A stretch of DNA of 64,000 bases. It comes from Lunularia cruciata (lineage: Eukaryota > Streptophyta > Marchantiopsida > Lunulariales > Lunulariaceae). Location of the stretch: NCBI GenBank assembly GCA_948567375.1, contig OX419756.1, positions 33,272,552 to 33,336,551 on the forward strand, given 5' to 3'. The notes beneath the pieces are model-generated. The model did not search any database, was not told where the DNA came from, and worked only from the letters and a program-made list of their open reading frames with translations. This document shows, one piece after another, positions 51,410-63,037 of this stretch. Numbering within the stretch: position 1 is the stretch's first letter; each line of letters begins with the position of its first letter. A program made the position numbers and the translations under genes.

Positions 51410-53130
51410 GAAACAATGAAACAATGAAATATAAAGCCTGAAAGACCCAAAGAGTCAAAAGGCTGGAAACACAATACAAAACACATGAAATGTGAGCCTA
51501 GGCAAGGGCCTAGGGCATCGGACCAATTTGTAACAAATTGGTCCGATGTAAAGTAACTTCTGTCATGTACTTCCCTAATGCTAAAGCTTCAACCTGTAAG
51601 AGAAAGGAGAAGTCACTGCAAGTAATCTGATGTCTAACTCTAATCTGCATGTAACAAGGGCAATCAACAAACACATGATGCTCATCCTCAACTTTGCTCA
51701 TAATACACAATTTGCAAAGTCGCATGGAGTGCTCTATCTGCTGCCAACGTCCTTGTTCTACTTCTAGTCTATGAGAACTAGTTCTATATTGAGCGATAAC
51801 ATGTCTAAGTGAAGTAGAAATCCTAGCCAAGAGATAATCTTGCTCACAATACACCAACATAGGATTTACAAACTGCTGATAGAACACCATCTTGGTACCG
51901 GGTTGCTGCCATAAGTGAAGTAAAAACTGCTCCTTGATCACTTCTCGTAGTGCAATAGGCTCCAACTTCCAATGTCGCTCACAAACATTCCACCTGGTGG
52001 CCCATGCAACCAGATCTGTATACCAACCGACAGATAGAGTGGCACAAAAAGCTTGGTAGGGAAGTCTCTCATGCTCCATGGACCTCACCTTAGTGGCATA
52101 TGTGATAGCTAAAAACAAAGCTTCAGCCTCAAGAGGCAAAAACCCGGTTTCAGCAAGCAGCAATACATAAGGAGTTTGAGTCCTCACCCCAAGTTCATCA
52201 CACAAAAACAATTTCTGAACTTTCTCCACCTTTTGCCACCATGTCTTCTTAGTACCTGGACCCCAAATCTGAGCACCATAGAGAACCACCGGCTGCACAA
52301 GAGATCTGAACAGCACCTTCTTCAACTCCCATGTGGCAAGGTGAGCAAGTCTAGAGCGATTCATGAGTGAATACAAAGCTCTAAAGCCTGCATTGATTCT
52401 CATCTTCACACACGTAGACCAACTATAGTCATGAGAAAACTCAAGGCCCAAGTACTTGTAAGAAGAAACCTGCTCCAATTGCTGTCCGTCGAAAGAGAAA
52501 GGTGTGACACCTTTAGAACCCACCACCATCACCTTGGACTTGTCAAGGTTCACCTCCATCTTTGTTTGATTGCAAAACAAGAGAAGAGAATCCAACAACT
52601 TCTGTAAACTTTGTGGATTGGGTGAGAGGAGCACTACATCATCCGCATACAGTAGTGCATGTATCATCAAAGAGCCAACTTGTACACCTGTAGCTCCAGC
52701 TTCCATGAGCACCCTCTCTAGATCATCGATGAAGATTCCAAACAATGTTGGGGATAGAGAGCAACCTTGAATCACACCCATTGTGCTAAGGACATCTTGA
52801 GAGCTCAAAGATGAAAGTTTCACAACCACCTTCTCATAGAGTCTAGAGATAGCACCAATCAGATCGGCTGAAACACCAACTTCCATGAGTCTCTCACTTA
52901 ATGATTTCCTAAGCACCTTATCAAAGGCCTTCCTGAAATCAATAAATGCAACATAGAGAGCTCTCCCAACACCTTTAGATTTCCACCACAAAACATGGAG
53001 TACCAATAGATGATCCAAGGTACTAAAGCCTGATCTGAAACCCGCTTGGCACTTAGCTCGAATTCTGTACTTTTCAGCCCAAGTACTCAACCTAGTCTCC
53101 AAAATTCGACCGTACAACTTGGCAAAGATA
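51410..53130 (-). mobile_element. LINE copy L11 (subfamily B, 5'-truncated)
   Basis: Minus-strand B copy with tail, 3' UTR and hairpins on the left, truncated on the right in the first RT block. Its right end meets the truncated 5' end of L12, which points the other way. CATAT is present at 51405-51409 and 55056-55060, so the pair shares one duplication. Confidence 0.9.
51510..53130 (-). pseudogene. LINE ORF2, RT half (B type)
   Basis: About 535 codons without stops, from SIFAKLYGRILETRL through YADDVVLLSPNPQ to the CKLC...HH...C knuckle. It shares FSFLLQVEAL with L1. The endonuclease is missing. Confidence 0.88.
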
Positions 53131-55055
53131 CTTGATGGACTATGTGACAAAGACCTTGATGGACTATGTGTTGAACTTCTGAAGTGGGGCGGTAGCCAAC
53201 TGATTTCAATACTCACTTCTCATTTGAATGAGGCAATCAAGTGTGGCTTTCCGGATAGATGGTGCTTCAAGAAGGTAGTTCCTATTCACAAGTCTGGCCA
53301 AAGAGATGTTGTCACCAATTACCGTACCATACTTGTTGGTAGTGTCTTTGCCAAGTTGTATGGTCGAATTTTGGAGTCAAGGTTGAGCACTTGGGCTGAA
53401 AAGCACAAAATTCGAGCTAAGTGCCAAGCTGGTTTCAGATTAGGCTTTAGTACTTTGGACCACCTATTGGTACTTCATGTTTTGTGGTGCAAATCCAAGG
53501 GGGTTGGGAGAGCTCTCTATGTTGCCTTTATTGATTTCAGGAAGGCCTTTGATAAGGTGCAGAGGAAATCTCTAAGTGAGAGACTCATTGAAGTGGGTGT
53601 TTCAGCTGATCTGATTGGTGCTATCTCTAGACTCTATGAGAAAGTGATTGTGAAACTTTCATCTTTGAGCTCTCAAGATGTCCTTAGCACAATGGGTGTG
53701 ATCCAAGGCTGCTCTCTGTCTCCAACTCTGTTCGGAATCTTCATCGATGATCTAGAGAGTCTACTCATGGAAGCTGGAGCTACAGGTGTACAGGTTGGCT
53801 CTTTGATGATACATGCACTCCTTTATGCAGATGATGTAGTGCTTCTCTCCACAAATCCACAGAGTTTACAGAAGCTGTTGGATTCTCTACTTTGCTTTTG
53901 CAATGAAACAAAGATGGAGGTGAACCTTGACAAGTCCAAGGTGATTGTGGTGGGTTCTAAAGGTGTCACACCTTTCTTTTTTGATGGACAGCAATTGGAG
54001 CAGGTTTCTTCTTATAAGTACTTGGGCCTTGAGTTTTCTCATGACTATAGTTGGTCTACTTGTGTGAAGATGAGAATCAATGCAGGCTTTAGAGCTTTGT
54101 ATTCACTCATGAACCGTAGTAGACTTGCTCACCTCACCACATGGGAGTTGAAGAAGGTGCTGTTCAGATCTCTTGTGCAGCCGGTGGTTCTCTATGGTGC
54201 TCAGATTTAGGGTCCAGGTACTAAGAAGACATGGTGGCAAAAGGTGGAGAAAGTTCAGAAATTGTTTTTGTGTGATGAACTTGGGGTGAGGACTCAAACT
54301 CCTTATGTATTCCTGCTTGCTGAAACAGGATTTTTACCTCTTGAGGCTGAAGCTTTGTTTTTAGCTATCACATATGCCACTAAGGTGAGGTCCATGGAGC
54401 ATGAGAGACTTCCCTACCAAGCTTTTTGTGCCACTCTATCTGTCGGTTGGTATACAGATCTGATTGCATGGGCCACAAGGTGGAATGTTTCTGAGCGACA
54501 TTGGAGATTGGAGCCTATTGCACTTCGAGAGGTGATCAAGGAGCAGTTTTTACTTCGCTTATGGCAGCAACCCGGTACCAAGATGGTGTTCTATCAGCAG
54601 TTTGTAAATCCTATGTTGGTGTATTGTGAGCAAGATTATCTCTTGGCTAGGATTTCTACTTCATTGAGACATGTTATCGCTCAATATAGAACTAGTTCTC
54701 ATAGACTAGAAGTAGAACAAGGACGTTGGCAGCAGATAGAGCACTCCATGCGACTTTGCAAATTGTGTATTATGAGCAAAGTTGAGGATGAGCATCATGT
54801 GTTTGTTGATTGCCCTTGTTACATGCAGATTAGAGTAAGACATCATATTACTTGCAGTGACTTCTCAACTCTCTTACAGGTTGAAGCTTTAGCATTAGGG
54901 AAGTACATGACAGAAGTTACTTTACATCGGACCAATTTGTTACAAATTGGTCCGATGCCCTAGGCCCTTGCCTAGGCTCACATTTCATGTGTTTTGTATT
55001 GTGTTTCCAGCCTTTTGGGTCTTTCGGGCTTTATATTTCATTGTTGTTCATTGTT
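53131..55055 (+). mobile_element. LINE copy L12 (subfamily A, 5'-truncated)
   Basis: Plus-strand A copy from the DLDGLCVELLKWG region to a TTCATTGTTCAT tail. The first 20 bases (53131-53150) are filler repeating its own 5' end (CTTGATGGACTATGTG). The 3' UTR lacks one GACTCTTT unit. It is head to head with L11. Confidence 0.9.
53151..54963 (+). pseudogene. LINE ORF2, RT half with one stop
   Basis: Reads from DLDGLCVELLKWG through YADDVVLLS (CNETKM variant) to the end of ORF2. One Trp codon is TAG at 54208-54210 (QI-stop-GPG). Private changes are KVQRKSL and VRHHITCS. The knuckle CKLC...HH...C is intact. Confidence 0.88.
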
Positions 55056-56800
55056 CATATACTCGCATGAGGCGGCTGATCAGTTTCACTCAGTGAGTTA
55101 CTGAGGCTCAGGCAGTCCATTTTTGGTATGGGATACTGGACAGGGAGTTGCGACGTAGAGTTCGTGATGCTATGTTGTTGCATGCTACTTCGCTCACTTT
55201 GGCAGTAGTCTTTGGTTTGGCTGAGCGTATTGAGCTTAACATGGTGGAAGAGAGAGTGGTGACATCTGGATTTGGTAGGGAGACCTCATCCACGGCTGTG
55301 ACTTCTTCTAGAGTGCAGTAGAGTGCACCACGCCGAGTTGGTTTCTGAGCACAGGGTGGACAGCCCAGATCCTATGGAGCGAGTGGAGGGCCTAGTGGAG
55401 TTAGACCCTTACCCTCATTTTCGGGTCAGCAACATCCAGTGAGTGGTGGTGTTGCTTGTTAAACTTGTGGTGGACCTCACCATAGGAGAGAGTGTACTCA
55501 GAGCAGCGGACCTGATACCTCTGGTGCATCACAGCCAGCACAAAGGCAGTGTGAGCACTGCCACAGATTTGGTCACACTAGTGATCGGTGTTTTGACCTA
55601 CACCCTGAGTTACGGAGTGGTAGGGTTGTTATGGCAGGTAGTAGAGGAGCTCCAGTTCATGGAGGACGAGGTGGTAGAGGATCTACACCTAGTAGGGGTG
55701 CAGTACCTGCCCTTACTTCTGACACAGCTATGGCTACTCGGATTGAGCAGTTGGAGCAGAGATTGGCTAGTATGGCTATTGCTCAGAGGAGATCAGATTC
55801 GGGTGCTGAGGCTTCCACCTCATATGCGGGTGATAGAGATGCTTTGGACTTCATGTGCGGAGCAGCACAGGTGGATGCATCTGCAGCAGTGACTAGGAGT
55901 GCAATACGTGCTCCAAAGCCTAGAGGAGCATCAGTGGAGTTGGACCCACAGAGAGGAGAGGTTGGGAGACAGGTCAGACTTCCCCAATCTTTCATGCTAT
56001 CTAAGGCATTGCAGACAACATCCATGGTTCCTAGACGTCCCAGTGCAGGTGTGGTAGGTGGTGATGGAGTACATGATGGAGTACTTGCTAGTCAGCCACC
56101 TACTACTACACAGACTGAGTCTAGCATGATGTTGGGGGCGGCTCAGCTGATTATGCGGCATCCTTTGTTTTCAGCCAGTGATATGTTTACATTGGGAGTT
56201 GACCCAGCCCCAGTTTTCCGGTTGGCTGCCACATTGTGTGAGAGTAGGGATGGTGCAGTTTCTACTACTAGAGCAGAGGTGGTTGGTAGTGGAGCTGACT
56301 TGGTTGAGGAGCATGGGATCCGTTCAGCGACCAATGGTTTATGGCAGGCAGCAGCGGCTAGACTGGAGGAGTTGCCAGCTAGACCGGCCTTTGAGAGAGC
56401 GCGGTTTACACCTGGTGTTGTCCTATTGGATAACCAGAGGGGGATCTTTCATTTAGTGGGACCTTCAGGGAAGGTCTATACACCACAGAGAGTCTTGTTA
56501 GACTCTGGTGCGCAGCCCCTTATGTTGGGGAACGCTGCAGTTGTCGGTCTGGAGTTACGGAAGACCGATGTGGAGAGGTGTCCATTTCAGATCCAGACAT
56601 CTCTTGGTGGTGGTTCAACATAGTACATCACACATGGAGACCTTGTTGTCTAGGTTCAGCCTGGTCATCCGACTGATAGCTCGGTGGTGAGAGCTCAGGC
56701 TATAGCGACGATAGCTGAGTCATATGATGTGCTAGTTGGGGGAGCAGTGTTATATCCTATGGGTTTCAGCATTGACTATTGGGAGTAGACAGCCTCTTAT
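55056..56800 (+). pseudogene. G2 gag C-terminus with zinc knuckles, and protease
   Basis: Same frame as 50615-51409, with stops at Gln/Arg-type codons (four before 55500). A gag helical block (VHFWYGILDRELRRRVRD) precedes two knuckles: a degenerate CxTCGGPHHRREC and a perfect CEHCHRFGHTSDRC. From 55631 a 330-residue open frame leads to the protease: VLLDSGAQPLMLG (active site ~56497) and, after a TAG at 56620, VLVGGAVLYPMGFSIDYW, the C-terminal retropepsin motif. Confidence 0.82.
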
Positions 56801-57411
56801 AGACCTGGTTGGCAGTCTGGTGAGGGACGGGTATGTTGCCTACCAGTACATTTCAGTAGTGGCAGTCTTGGCTCACTACAGTCCGGGACCATGGCAGCAT
56901 CAGTTTTGGCTTTCAGCGGTGCAGTTACTTGGCCTGGTGACTTGTTGGAGGGGAACGCCCATGCAGAGGATACTCCAGTACCAGAGGAGATCACTCGACT
57001 TTGGAGTACGAGTGGGATTGTTCCATCCACCTTGGATGTTCCATTGTGGAGTTCAGAGGAGGCATTGTAGCAACATGCAGATCAGTTGGTGCAGCAGGCT
57101 TGGAGTGGAGCCTTCGTACCATCAGGGGATGAGTGTGAGGATGAGCCTCCAGAGGCGATTGCTTTGACACCTTTGGATACCACACTCATTGCTTGGCAGT
57201 ACCCAGTAGAGGGGATATGCCTATTGGAGTTGTTTGGTGGGATCAGCACCGGACTAGCTGTGGTGTTACAAGCGGGTATTCGAGTACAGAGGTACTTGTA
57301 TGTAGAGAGAGATGAGACTGCTAGGCGAGTCTCTCTACATCATGTGGCACACTTGGCCTATCGGTATCCGGAGTTATTACCAATGTCAACAGTCAGAGGT
57401 TACCAGAAAAC
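56801..57411 (+). pseudogene. G2 methyltransferase, N-terminal part only
   Basis: A linker conserved with G1 (SGIVPSTLDVPLW) is followed by C5-methyltransferase motif I LLELFGGISTGLAVVLQAG (57218-57274) and the next strand RYLYVERDE, expected to bind S-adenosylmethionine. After TVRGYQK the sequence jumps to the end of RT (YRRYVRGFSAIAK, 57412). Motifs IV to X and the whole RT core, about 2 kb in G1, are deleted. Confidence 0.8.
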
Positions 57412-58330
57412 TTCTATCGCCGCTATGTTAGAGGATTTAGTGCCATTGCCAAGGCCTTGATGAAGCTGACCAAGCTTACACAGGAGTGGTGTTGGGGAGA
57501 TGAGCAAGAGAGAGCTTTTGTAGAGCTCAAGGAGAGGTTGACATCTGCTCCTATTTTGAGGAGACCAATCAGGGGACGACCATTTCAGGTTCACACTGAT
57601 TGGAGTATGTTGGGGCTTGGAGCGGTGCTCACCCAGCATGATGATGAGGAGAAGGAGTTTGTGGTGGCCTATGCTAGTCACTCCAACAATTCAGCGGAGG
57701 CGAAGTATAGTTCATATGAGGGAGAGTGCTTGGCAGCAGTTTGGGCAGTAGCACATTTCCGATGTTACCTATTTGGTAACCCCTTCACTCTCATCACTGA
57801 TCATTAGCCGCTGAAGTGGTTGATGGAGTTTGACAAGCTTTCAGGGAAGCTTGCACGATGGGCTCTGATTTTACAGGAGTATGATTTCACGGTTGTTCAC
57901 AGACCTGGAGTGGTGAACCGTGATGCAGATGGGTTGAGTAGAAACCCATGTCCCAGCCAGTAGGATCAGACCGGAGCACGTTGGCATGGTGAGACAGATG
58001 AGGAGATGGTGCCAAGTTGGCATGCATCGGCCTTTCTGTGTATATTTGTAGAGACTTTGGTGGTATCTCTCTCAGCGCATACAAGAGGAGTTATTGAGGT
58101 CATAGATCCAGAGAGTGAAGATATTGGTATGGTTCAGCGAGACATTCATGATGATGTCTTAGTGATGGACTATCTTCGCACTGGTGTTGTGGGTGGCACA
58201 GTTGGAGCTAAGGAGAGAGACCGTGTTCTTCAGCAAGCCAGACGGTTTAGATTGGAGGGTAGACACCTTTTGCGTGTATGGGAGGATGGTAGAGTGCGAG
58301 TAGTACCACTTCCATCACAGAGACCATAGT
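57412..58330 (+). pseudogene. G2 RNase H and linker
   Basis: Starts at the last RT/connection motif (YRRYVRGFSAIAKAL). RNase H shows HTDWSMLGLGAVL, EGECLAAVWAV, TDH-stop-PLKWL and VNRDADGLSR. A ~110-residue linker (VIEVIDPESEDIG, LRTGVVGGT) leads to the integrase zinc finger. Few stops (57808, 57961, 58327), all at Gln-type positions. Confidence 0.82.
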
Positions 58331-59158
58331 TGGTCCATCATGCTCATGAGGAGCTAGGACATTTTGGAGTAAAGCGTACGTATAGCTTACTTCAGAGTCA
58401 TTATTGGTGACACGGTATGCAGACCGAGGTACAGCAGTTTGTTGCCAGATGTATGGTTTGTGACCGAGTTAGAGCATCATTCAATGCTCCTACGCCACAG
58501 TTACATCCATTACCTATCATGGGATTGGGTTACCGTTGGAGTTTGGACTTTGCCGGACCTTTACCGCTGACTGTGAGACATCATTGGTATGTTTTGGTGA
58601 TGGTGGAGCACTTCTCCAAGTGGATTGAGTTGGTGGTACTTCCTGACAAGTCTAGTGAAGGGACGGCTTACTCGTTCCTGGATCGAGTTCTTAGTCATTT
58701 TGGTGCACCAGCTGAGGTTTTGACTGATCAGGGTACAGAGTTCTTGGGGGAGTTTCAGGTCTTGTGTGACAAGGCTTTGATTGATCATTGTACTACATCC
58801 CGAGATCACCCTGAGGCAGATGGCTTAGTAGAGAGAGTGGTTCAGACGGTGAAGAGAGGATTGCGAAAGTATGGTTTGCAGAGAGGCCACTTGGGAGATT
58901 GGGATCTCCAGTTACCTTGGTTGGCCATGGGCTATCGGTTCAGCCGGCAAGCCTCCTTAGCATCCTTCTCTCCATACTTTCTACTCTATAGACGAGATCC
59001 AGATTTACTTGCAGCCGTTCGTCGAGATACTACTGTAGTTTTGGACTTGGATGACCCCGATGTGTGGATGAGCGCATGTTCTCAATGGGCAGAGATCTTT
59101 AGGAGAGTGATGCCGATGGCCTTTGAGAACTTGGCGATTGCTCTATTGGATGTGATGG
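58331..59158 (+). pseudogene. G2 integrase
   Basis: HHCC finger: HHAHEELGHFG, then RCMVCDR, with one Trp-to-TGA stop at 58408. Core: WSLDFAGPLPL (Asp), VLTDQGTEF (Asp), DHPEADGLVERVVQ (Glu). Then LPWLAMGYRFSRQ and FSPYFLLYRRDP. At ~59135 about 170 bp are missing compared with G1, removing the GPY/F-like module and shifting the frame into the PHD region. Confidence 0.87.
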
Positions 59159-59399
59159 TGTTGTTTGGAAGGATCATGTGTGCAATTGTGCGCCATGCCA
59201 CCTCCCAAACATTGATGGTACTATGGATCCAAGCTTGGCACTTGTACGTGCAGGCTTGAGGTGTATGTTATGTGGCTCTTCTGGTAGAGCTGCTACTATG
59301 TTAGTGTGTGATAGCTGTTTGAGAGGATGGCATATGGCATGTATGACTCCTCCCCTCACGGTGGTTCCTCAAGAATAGTGGTTATGTCCTAGATGTACT
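59159..59399 (+). pseudogene. G2 PHD finger
   Basis: Same C4HC3 signature as G1: CMLC, CDSC, WHMAC, then CPRC after a Gln-to-TAG stop near 59377. Preceded by NCAPCHLPNIDG. The stop removes the last Cys pair, so the finger is broken. Confidence 0.8.
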
Positions 59400-59559
59400 T
59401 GACCTATAGCTAGTTCATTTTTTATATGGTATAGATTGCAGACATGCAACTAACGATGGGGCTCCATAGCACCCGGCCTCCTGATCTTTGCCCATTAGAG
59501 GGTATACCATATACTTAGAGTAGATGGCTATCTGGAGTTAGAGGGACCTAACCGCCAGC

Positions 59560-59570
59560 TAGGGGGCGAT
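59560..59570 (+). promoter_or_regulatory. Polypurine tract of G2
   Basis: AGGGGGCGAT precedes the LTR start TGTGGCAC. G1 has the same layout. The 59400-59559 stretch before it is non-coding 3' UTR conserved with G1. Confidence 0.6.
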
Positions 59571-60120
59571 TGTGGCACTTTAGAGTCTATGTATGACTTA
59601 TGTGTGAGTTGTGCTTCTATAGTGTATGATGTTGACAGCAATGTATGTTGTGTAGCGATGTATATACGCACGATAGCTGTCACGCCATTTGTAGTTCCGC
59701 ATCTAGATGCTCGGAGTTCCAATGATGGTAGTTAGAGTTATTCTAGCCGTTTCTCAAGGACTACTTTCCGACAATTAGATTTTGTGTTTGGGGTACTGAC
59801 TTCATGGTGGGGCCCACCGTCACTTTGCACCGTTCGCACCATCGAGTGTGCCGTCAGCGGGACCGTTAGGGTTTCAGTGCTAGCTCGAGTCCAAGTGGTA
59901 TAGTTTCAAAGTGAGCTCCAGAGAGCTCACTTCTCTGATGTTGAACCTTCGAGTTCTTAGCTATGGTGGACAGAGGCCGGCGAGCGTCACTTGGATTCTC
60001 TATGCTTGAGTGGGTGTGGCTTGACTGTAATCAATGCCCAGTTGTTCGCAGTTTACAGAGTGACAGATCAAGTACTGATCTGAGTTGAGTTGAGTTGAAA
60101 GTGTTAAGCAATCTGATTAT
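59571..60120 (+). repeat. G2 complete LTR
   Basis: 550-bp repeat starting TGTGGCAC after the polypurine tract; the 444-bp left LTR matches its positions 108-550. The terminal GATTACA of the left LTR reads GATTAT here, so the canonical CA end is lost at the junction with the following partial LTR. Confidence 0.75.
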
Positions 60121-60225
60121 TGTGGCAGTTTAGAGTCTATGTATGACTTATGTGTGAGTTGTGCTTCTATAGTGTATGATGTTGACAGCGATGTATGTTG
60201 TGTAGCGATGTATATACGCACGACA
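60121..60225 (+). repeat. LTR left part following the complete LTR
   Basis: The first 103 bases of the LTR again (two differences from 59571-59673), ending ...GCACGACA at the CGGG flank. Left LTR (positions 108 to end) plus this piece make one full LTR, less four bases. Confidence 0.75.
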
Positions 60226-61244
60226 CGGGAGATGATGTTTCGAAAGAAAAATTCCGCCACAATTTCAGCATCATCTCTGCGAGTTGCTTCCGCTTCAACC
60301 ATCTTGGTAGCATAATCAGTGCAAACCAAAATGTAGCGCTTTCTTGTGACTTGGGTCACTGGTTGAATGGGACCCACAAAATCAATCCCCCATTTCTCAA
60401 AGGAGGCCAAAGGCAAAATTGGTTTCAAAGGCCATTGAGAAGTGGCCGTCGGCTTCCCCGTTCTCTGACATGCATCATAGCTTCGGATATGAGCATGTAC
60501 ATCTTTGTACATTGTAGGCCACCAATACCCTGCCGAAAGAATTTTCTTTACAGTATTCTTTAGAGCATAGTGTCCTCCCGATGCCTCGGAGTGTAAAGAT
60601 TCAATTACTCTTCCTACTTCGTATGACTCCAAGCATCGCCGAAGTACTTCGTCTTCGCCCATCTTAAATAAAATGTTGTGTTTAAGCTGGTACGGCCCCA
60701 TTTTCCAGAGAAAGATTGCCCGCTGTTCCGGATCCATCCCCTCAGGACAATGGAGAGTATTCAGATAATTATATTCATCTCCATACCTTGTACTACTCAT
60801 TGCTGATAAGTGATACAACTCTTCGTCAGGGAACCGATCGTCAATTTCCCACTCCTGGTCTTGAGTGTCTAACCTGGACAAGAAGTCCACATTCGAATGC
60901 GAAGCTCCCTTCCTCACTTGTATAGTATACGTGAACTCTTGTAATAACAAGATCCATCTTGCAATTTGTCCCGATAAATCTGCCTTCTTGACCAGATGTT
61001 GCAATGCATAATGGTCAACATAGAAGACAAACTCATACCCCAACAAATAATGACAAAATTTCTTGCAAGCATACACCATTCCGAGTGCTTCTCTTTCAGT
61101 CGTCAAATAATTCTTTTCAGAAACTGAAAGTTGTCGGCTGGCATAATACACCGGGTAGTCCTTCTTCTTCTCGTCCTTCTGATTAAGACAACCCCGATGG
61201 CCATGGACGAAGTGTCCACATACACATGAAAAAGGACGTCCCAA
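60226..61244 (-). pseudogene. Element H RNase H and integrase N-terminal half
   Basis: RNase H: YYASRQLSVSEKNYL, EREALGMVYACKKFCHYLLG, VDHYALQHLV, SNVDFLSR. Integrase zinc finger: HSEASGGHYALKN ... SYDACQ, where the first Cys of CxxC is Tyr. Core: FEKWGIDFVGPI (first Asp) and the strand ending FFRNIISR at the G2 junction. A one-base frame change near 61190 separates it from RT. Confidence 0.85.
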
Positions 61245-62205
61245 TTTGGGGCCCTCATGACTGGTGCTTCAACCAGTTTCTTCTTCAACACCTGGAAGGC
61301 TTCTTCTTGATGTGCTTCCCACAGATAGTCTTCAGATTTCTTCAGAAGCTTTGTAAGTGGTGCAACAAGCACTGCGTAGTTTGACACGAAGCATCTGTAA
61401 TATCCGACATGTCCCAAGAAGGCTCTCAGCTCCCGGATGTTCTTTGGGGATTCCAAAGTTGCGATTATCTTAACCTTCTCAATGTCTACTTCAATACCTT
61501 GGCTTGATACCCGATGCCCCAGAAGAATTCCCTCCCTCATTGCAAAGAAGCATTTCTCCGGGTGTAATGACAAGCCGGCAAAACGACACCTTTCAAATGT
61601 TTGGCAAAGGTAATCTATATGTACATCCCTTCGCCCAAACACACAAAAGTCATCAATAAAAACTTTGACAAATTTGCGCAGGAAATCTTTGAAGATCAAA
61701 TTCATCATCCGCTGGAAAGTAGCGGAAGCATTACACAACCCAAAGGGCATTTGATTGTAAGTGAAAGTGCCCCAATTGGTCGTGAATGTAGTTTTATCCT
61801 TGTCTTCTTCTCAAATGGATGCTTGATTGTACCCTGAAAATCCATCGAGAAAACTATAACAAGGATGCCCAGCTACCTGATCTAAAATTGTATCGGTAAA
61901 AGGCAAGGGATGATGATCTTTCCTTTTGACTGCGTTCAATTTTTGGAAGTCTTGGCACACTCGGATCTTCCCTGTTTTCTTCTTCGGGACAATGACAATG
62001 GGGGAGACCCATTCACTGCTTAAGACAGGGAACATGATTCCGGCCCCTAAGTACTTATCGATTTCATCTTTTACCAAGAGCGAGTACTTTGGGTTCAGGC
62101 GGTATTGTCGCTGCCGAACCGGAACTGCACCTTCAATCAAATCAATCCGGTGTTCTCCAAATTCTCGTGGAATACCCGGCATTTGATCAATCAACCAGGC
62201 AAATA
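61190..62205 (-). pseudogene. Element H reverse transcriptase
   Basis: SEWVSPIVIVPKKKTGKIRV, CQDFQKLN, PLPFTDTILDQV, FSGYNQAS, a TGA where Arg is likely (~61810), QMPFGLCNASATFQR, catalytic KVFIDDFCVFG (~61645-61677), LHPEKCFF, LLGHRVSSQGI, FLGHVGYYRCF and the RNase H start HVYVDTSS. The FIDD box is a variant of YxDD known in plant gypsy lineages without chromodomains. Confidence 0.87.
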
Positions 62206-62635
62206 CATCCTAGAATTCTATAAACAGGGCAGTGTATCCTGCAAACTCCTCCGAAGTAACTGTCTTTGAGATTTTTAAAAATTTTCCTTCAATGAGTAAC
62301 ACCTCTTGATAGTCATCGGGGTTGATGACTCCTTCAACGTGGCTTACTCGGCTTATCCCGAGGCGAGCAGCCATCAAACCCCCTTCCTCCAAGTCAGGTT
62401 CACCCGAGGCGAGGTCATATGGATCTTCATTGTCAGCCTCTACCTCGTAGCATTCCAAGTAATTAACTTGGACTTCTTCTTCGGATTTGTTTGAAGACGA
62501 AGACGATGAGTCTTCGGGCTCATCCTCCTCTTTTGACAAACTTGTTTCCCCGAGATGGGGAACCTTTGTCCAATTCACAGTCACTAGCTTCTGATCTTCG
62601 GACGAAATGTCCTTGAATCTTAACTTCTGCTGATG
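62206..62635 (-). pseudogene. Element H protease-RT linker (acidic)
   Basis: In frame with protease (through a Trp-to-TGA stop at 62636-62638) and with RT (through a TAG at 62210-62212). Contains a Ser/Glu/Asp-rich stretch (EEDEPEDSSSSSSNKSEEE) and EGKFLKISKTVT. No enzymatic motif; part of the polyprotein. Confidence 0.7.
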
Positions 62636-63034
62636 TCAATCCACTACAACTTGGGCACTATACAACCAGGGTCTGCCGATCAACAGAGGGTAACCAGTTT
62701 TTGTCACTGGCCGCAACACGATGTATTTCAACTTGAAGGGTACCCCTCCAATGATCGTGGTAATGTTCGACAGCATGCCCAAGGGCCATCTCCTGGTTTG
62801 GTCTGCAAACTTCAAAACTCGGGGTGTTGGTTCAAACGTATGATACCCAAGTCGATTCACAATATCTTCAGTCATGACATTCACACCGGACCCAAAGTCA
62901 ATGGGTATCGATGTGATCATGCACCCTGCAGTCTCCGCGTCTACCTTGGGAGATCCCAAATCTTCTTGTTCAATACGATAGATAGCAGGCAGGTCCTTCT
63001 TTGACATCAACCTCACCTTCTTGAGGGCTGAATT
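62636..63034 (-). pseudogene. Element H protease
   Basis: Retropepsin-like domain: IPIDFGSGVNVMTEDIVNRL carries the active-site region, with DFGSG instead of DxGS/TG forms such as DGGSG. The C-terminal motif is YPLLIGRPWLYSAQV. It is in frame with gag across a TAG at 63038-63040 (gag ...KLYKR-stop-LNSALKK). Confidence 0.8.
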
Positions 63035-63037
63035 AAG

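Larger units (their letters stand above)
48906..60225 (+). mobile_element. Ty3/gypsy element G2, inserted in H with permuted LTRs
   Basis: Same family as G1 and better preserved in gag, protease, RNase H and integrase. Order: LTR right part (48906-49349), leader, gag, [L11/L12], gag knuckles, protease, truncated methyltransferase, [deletion], RNase H, integrase, PHD, complete LTR (59571-60120), LTR left part (60121-60225). Outer ends are TGTC and GACA, flanked by CGGG (48902-48905 and 60226-60229). Confidence 0.88.

Noticed and set aside
56736-57167. 143-codon frame as a gene in G2
   Set aside because: It overlaps the protease end and methyltransferase linker in another frame; the polyprotein frame shows the motifs instead.
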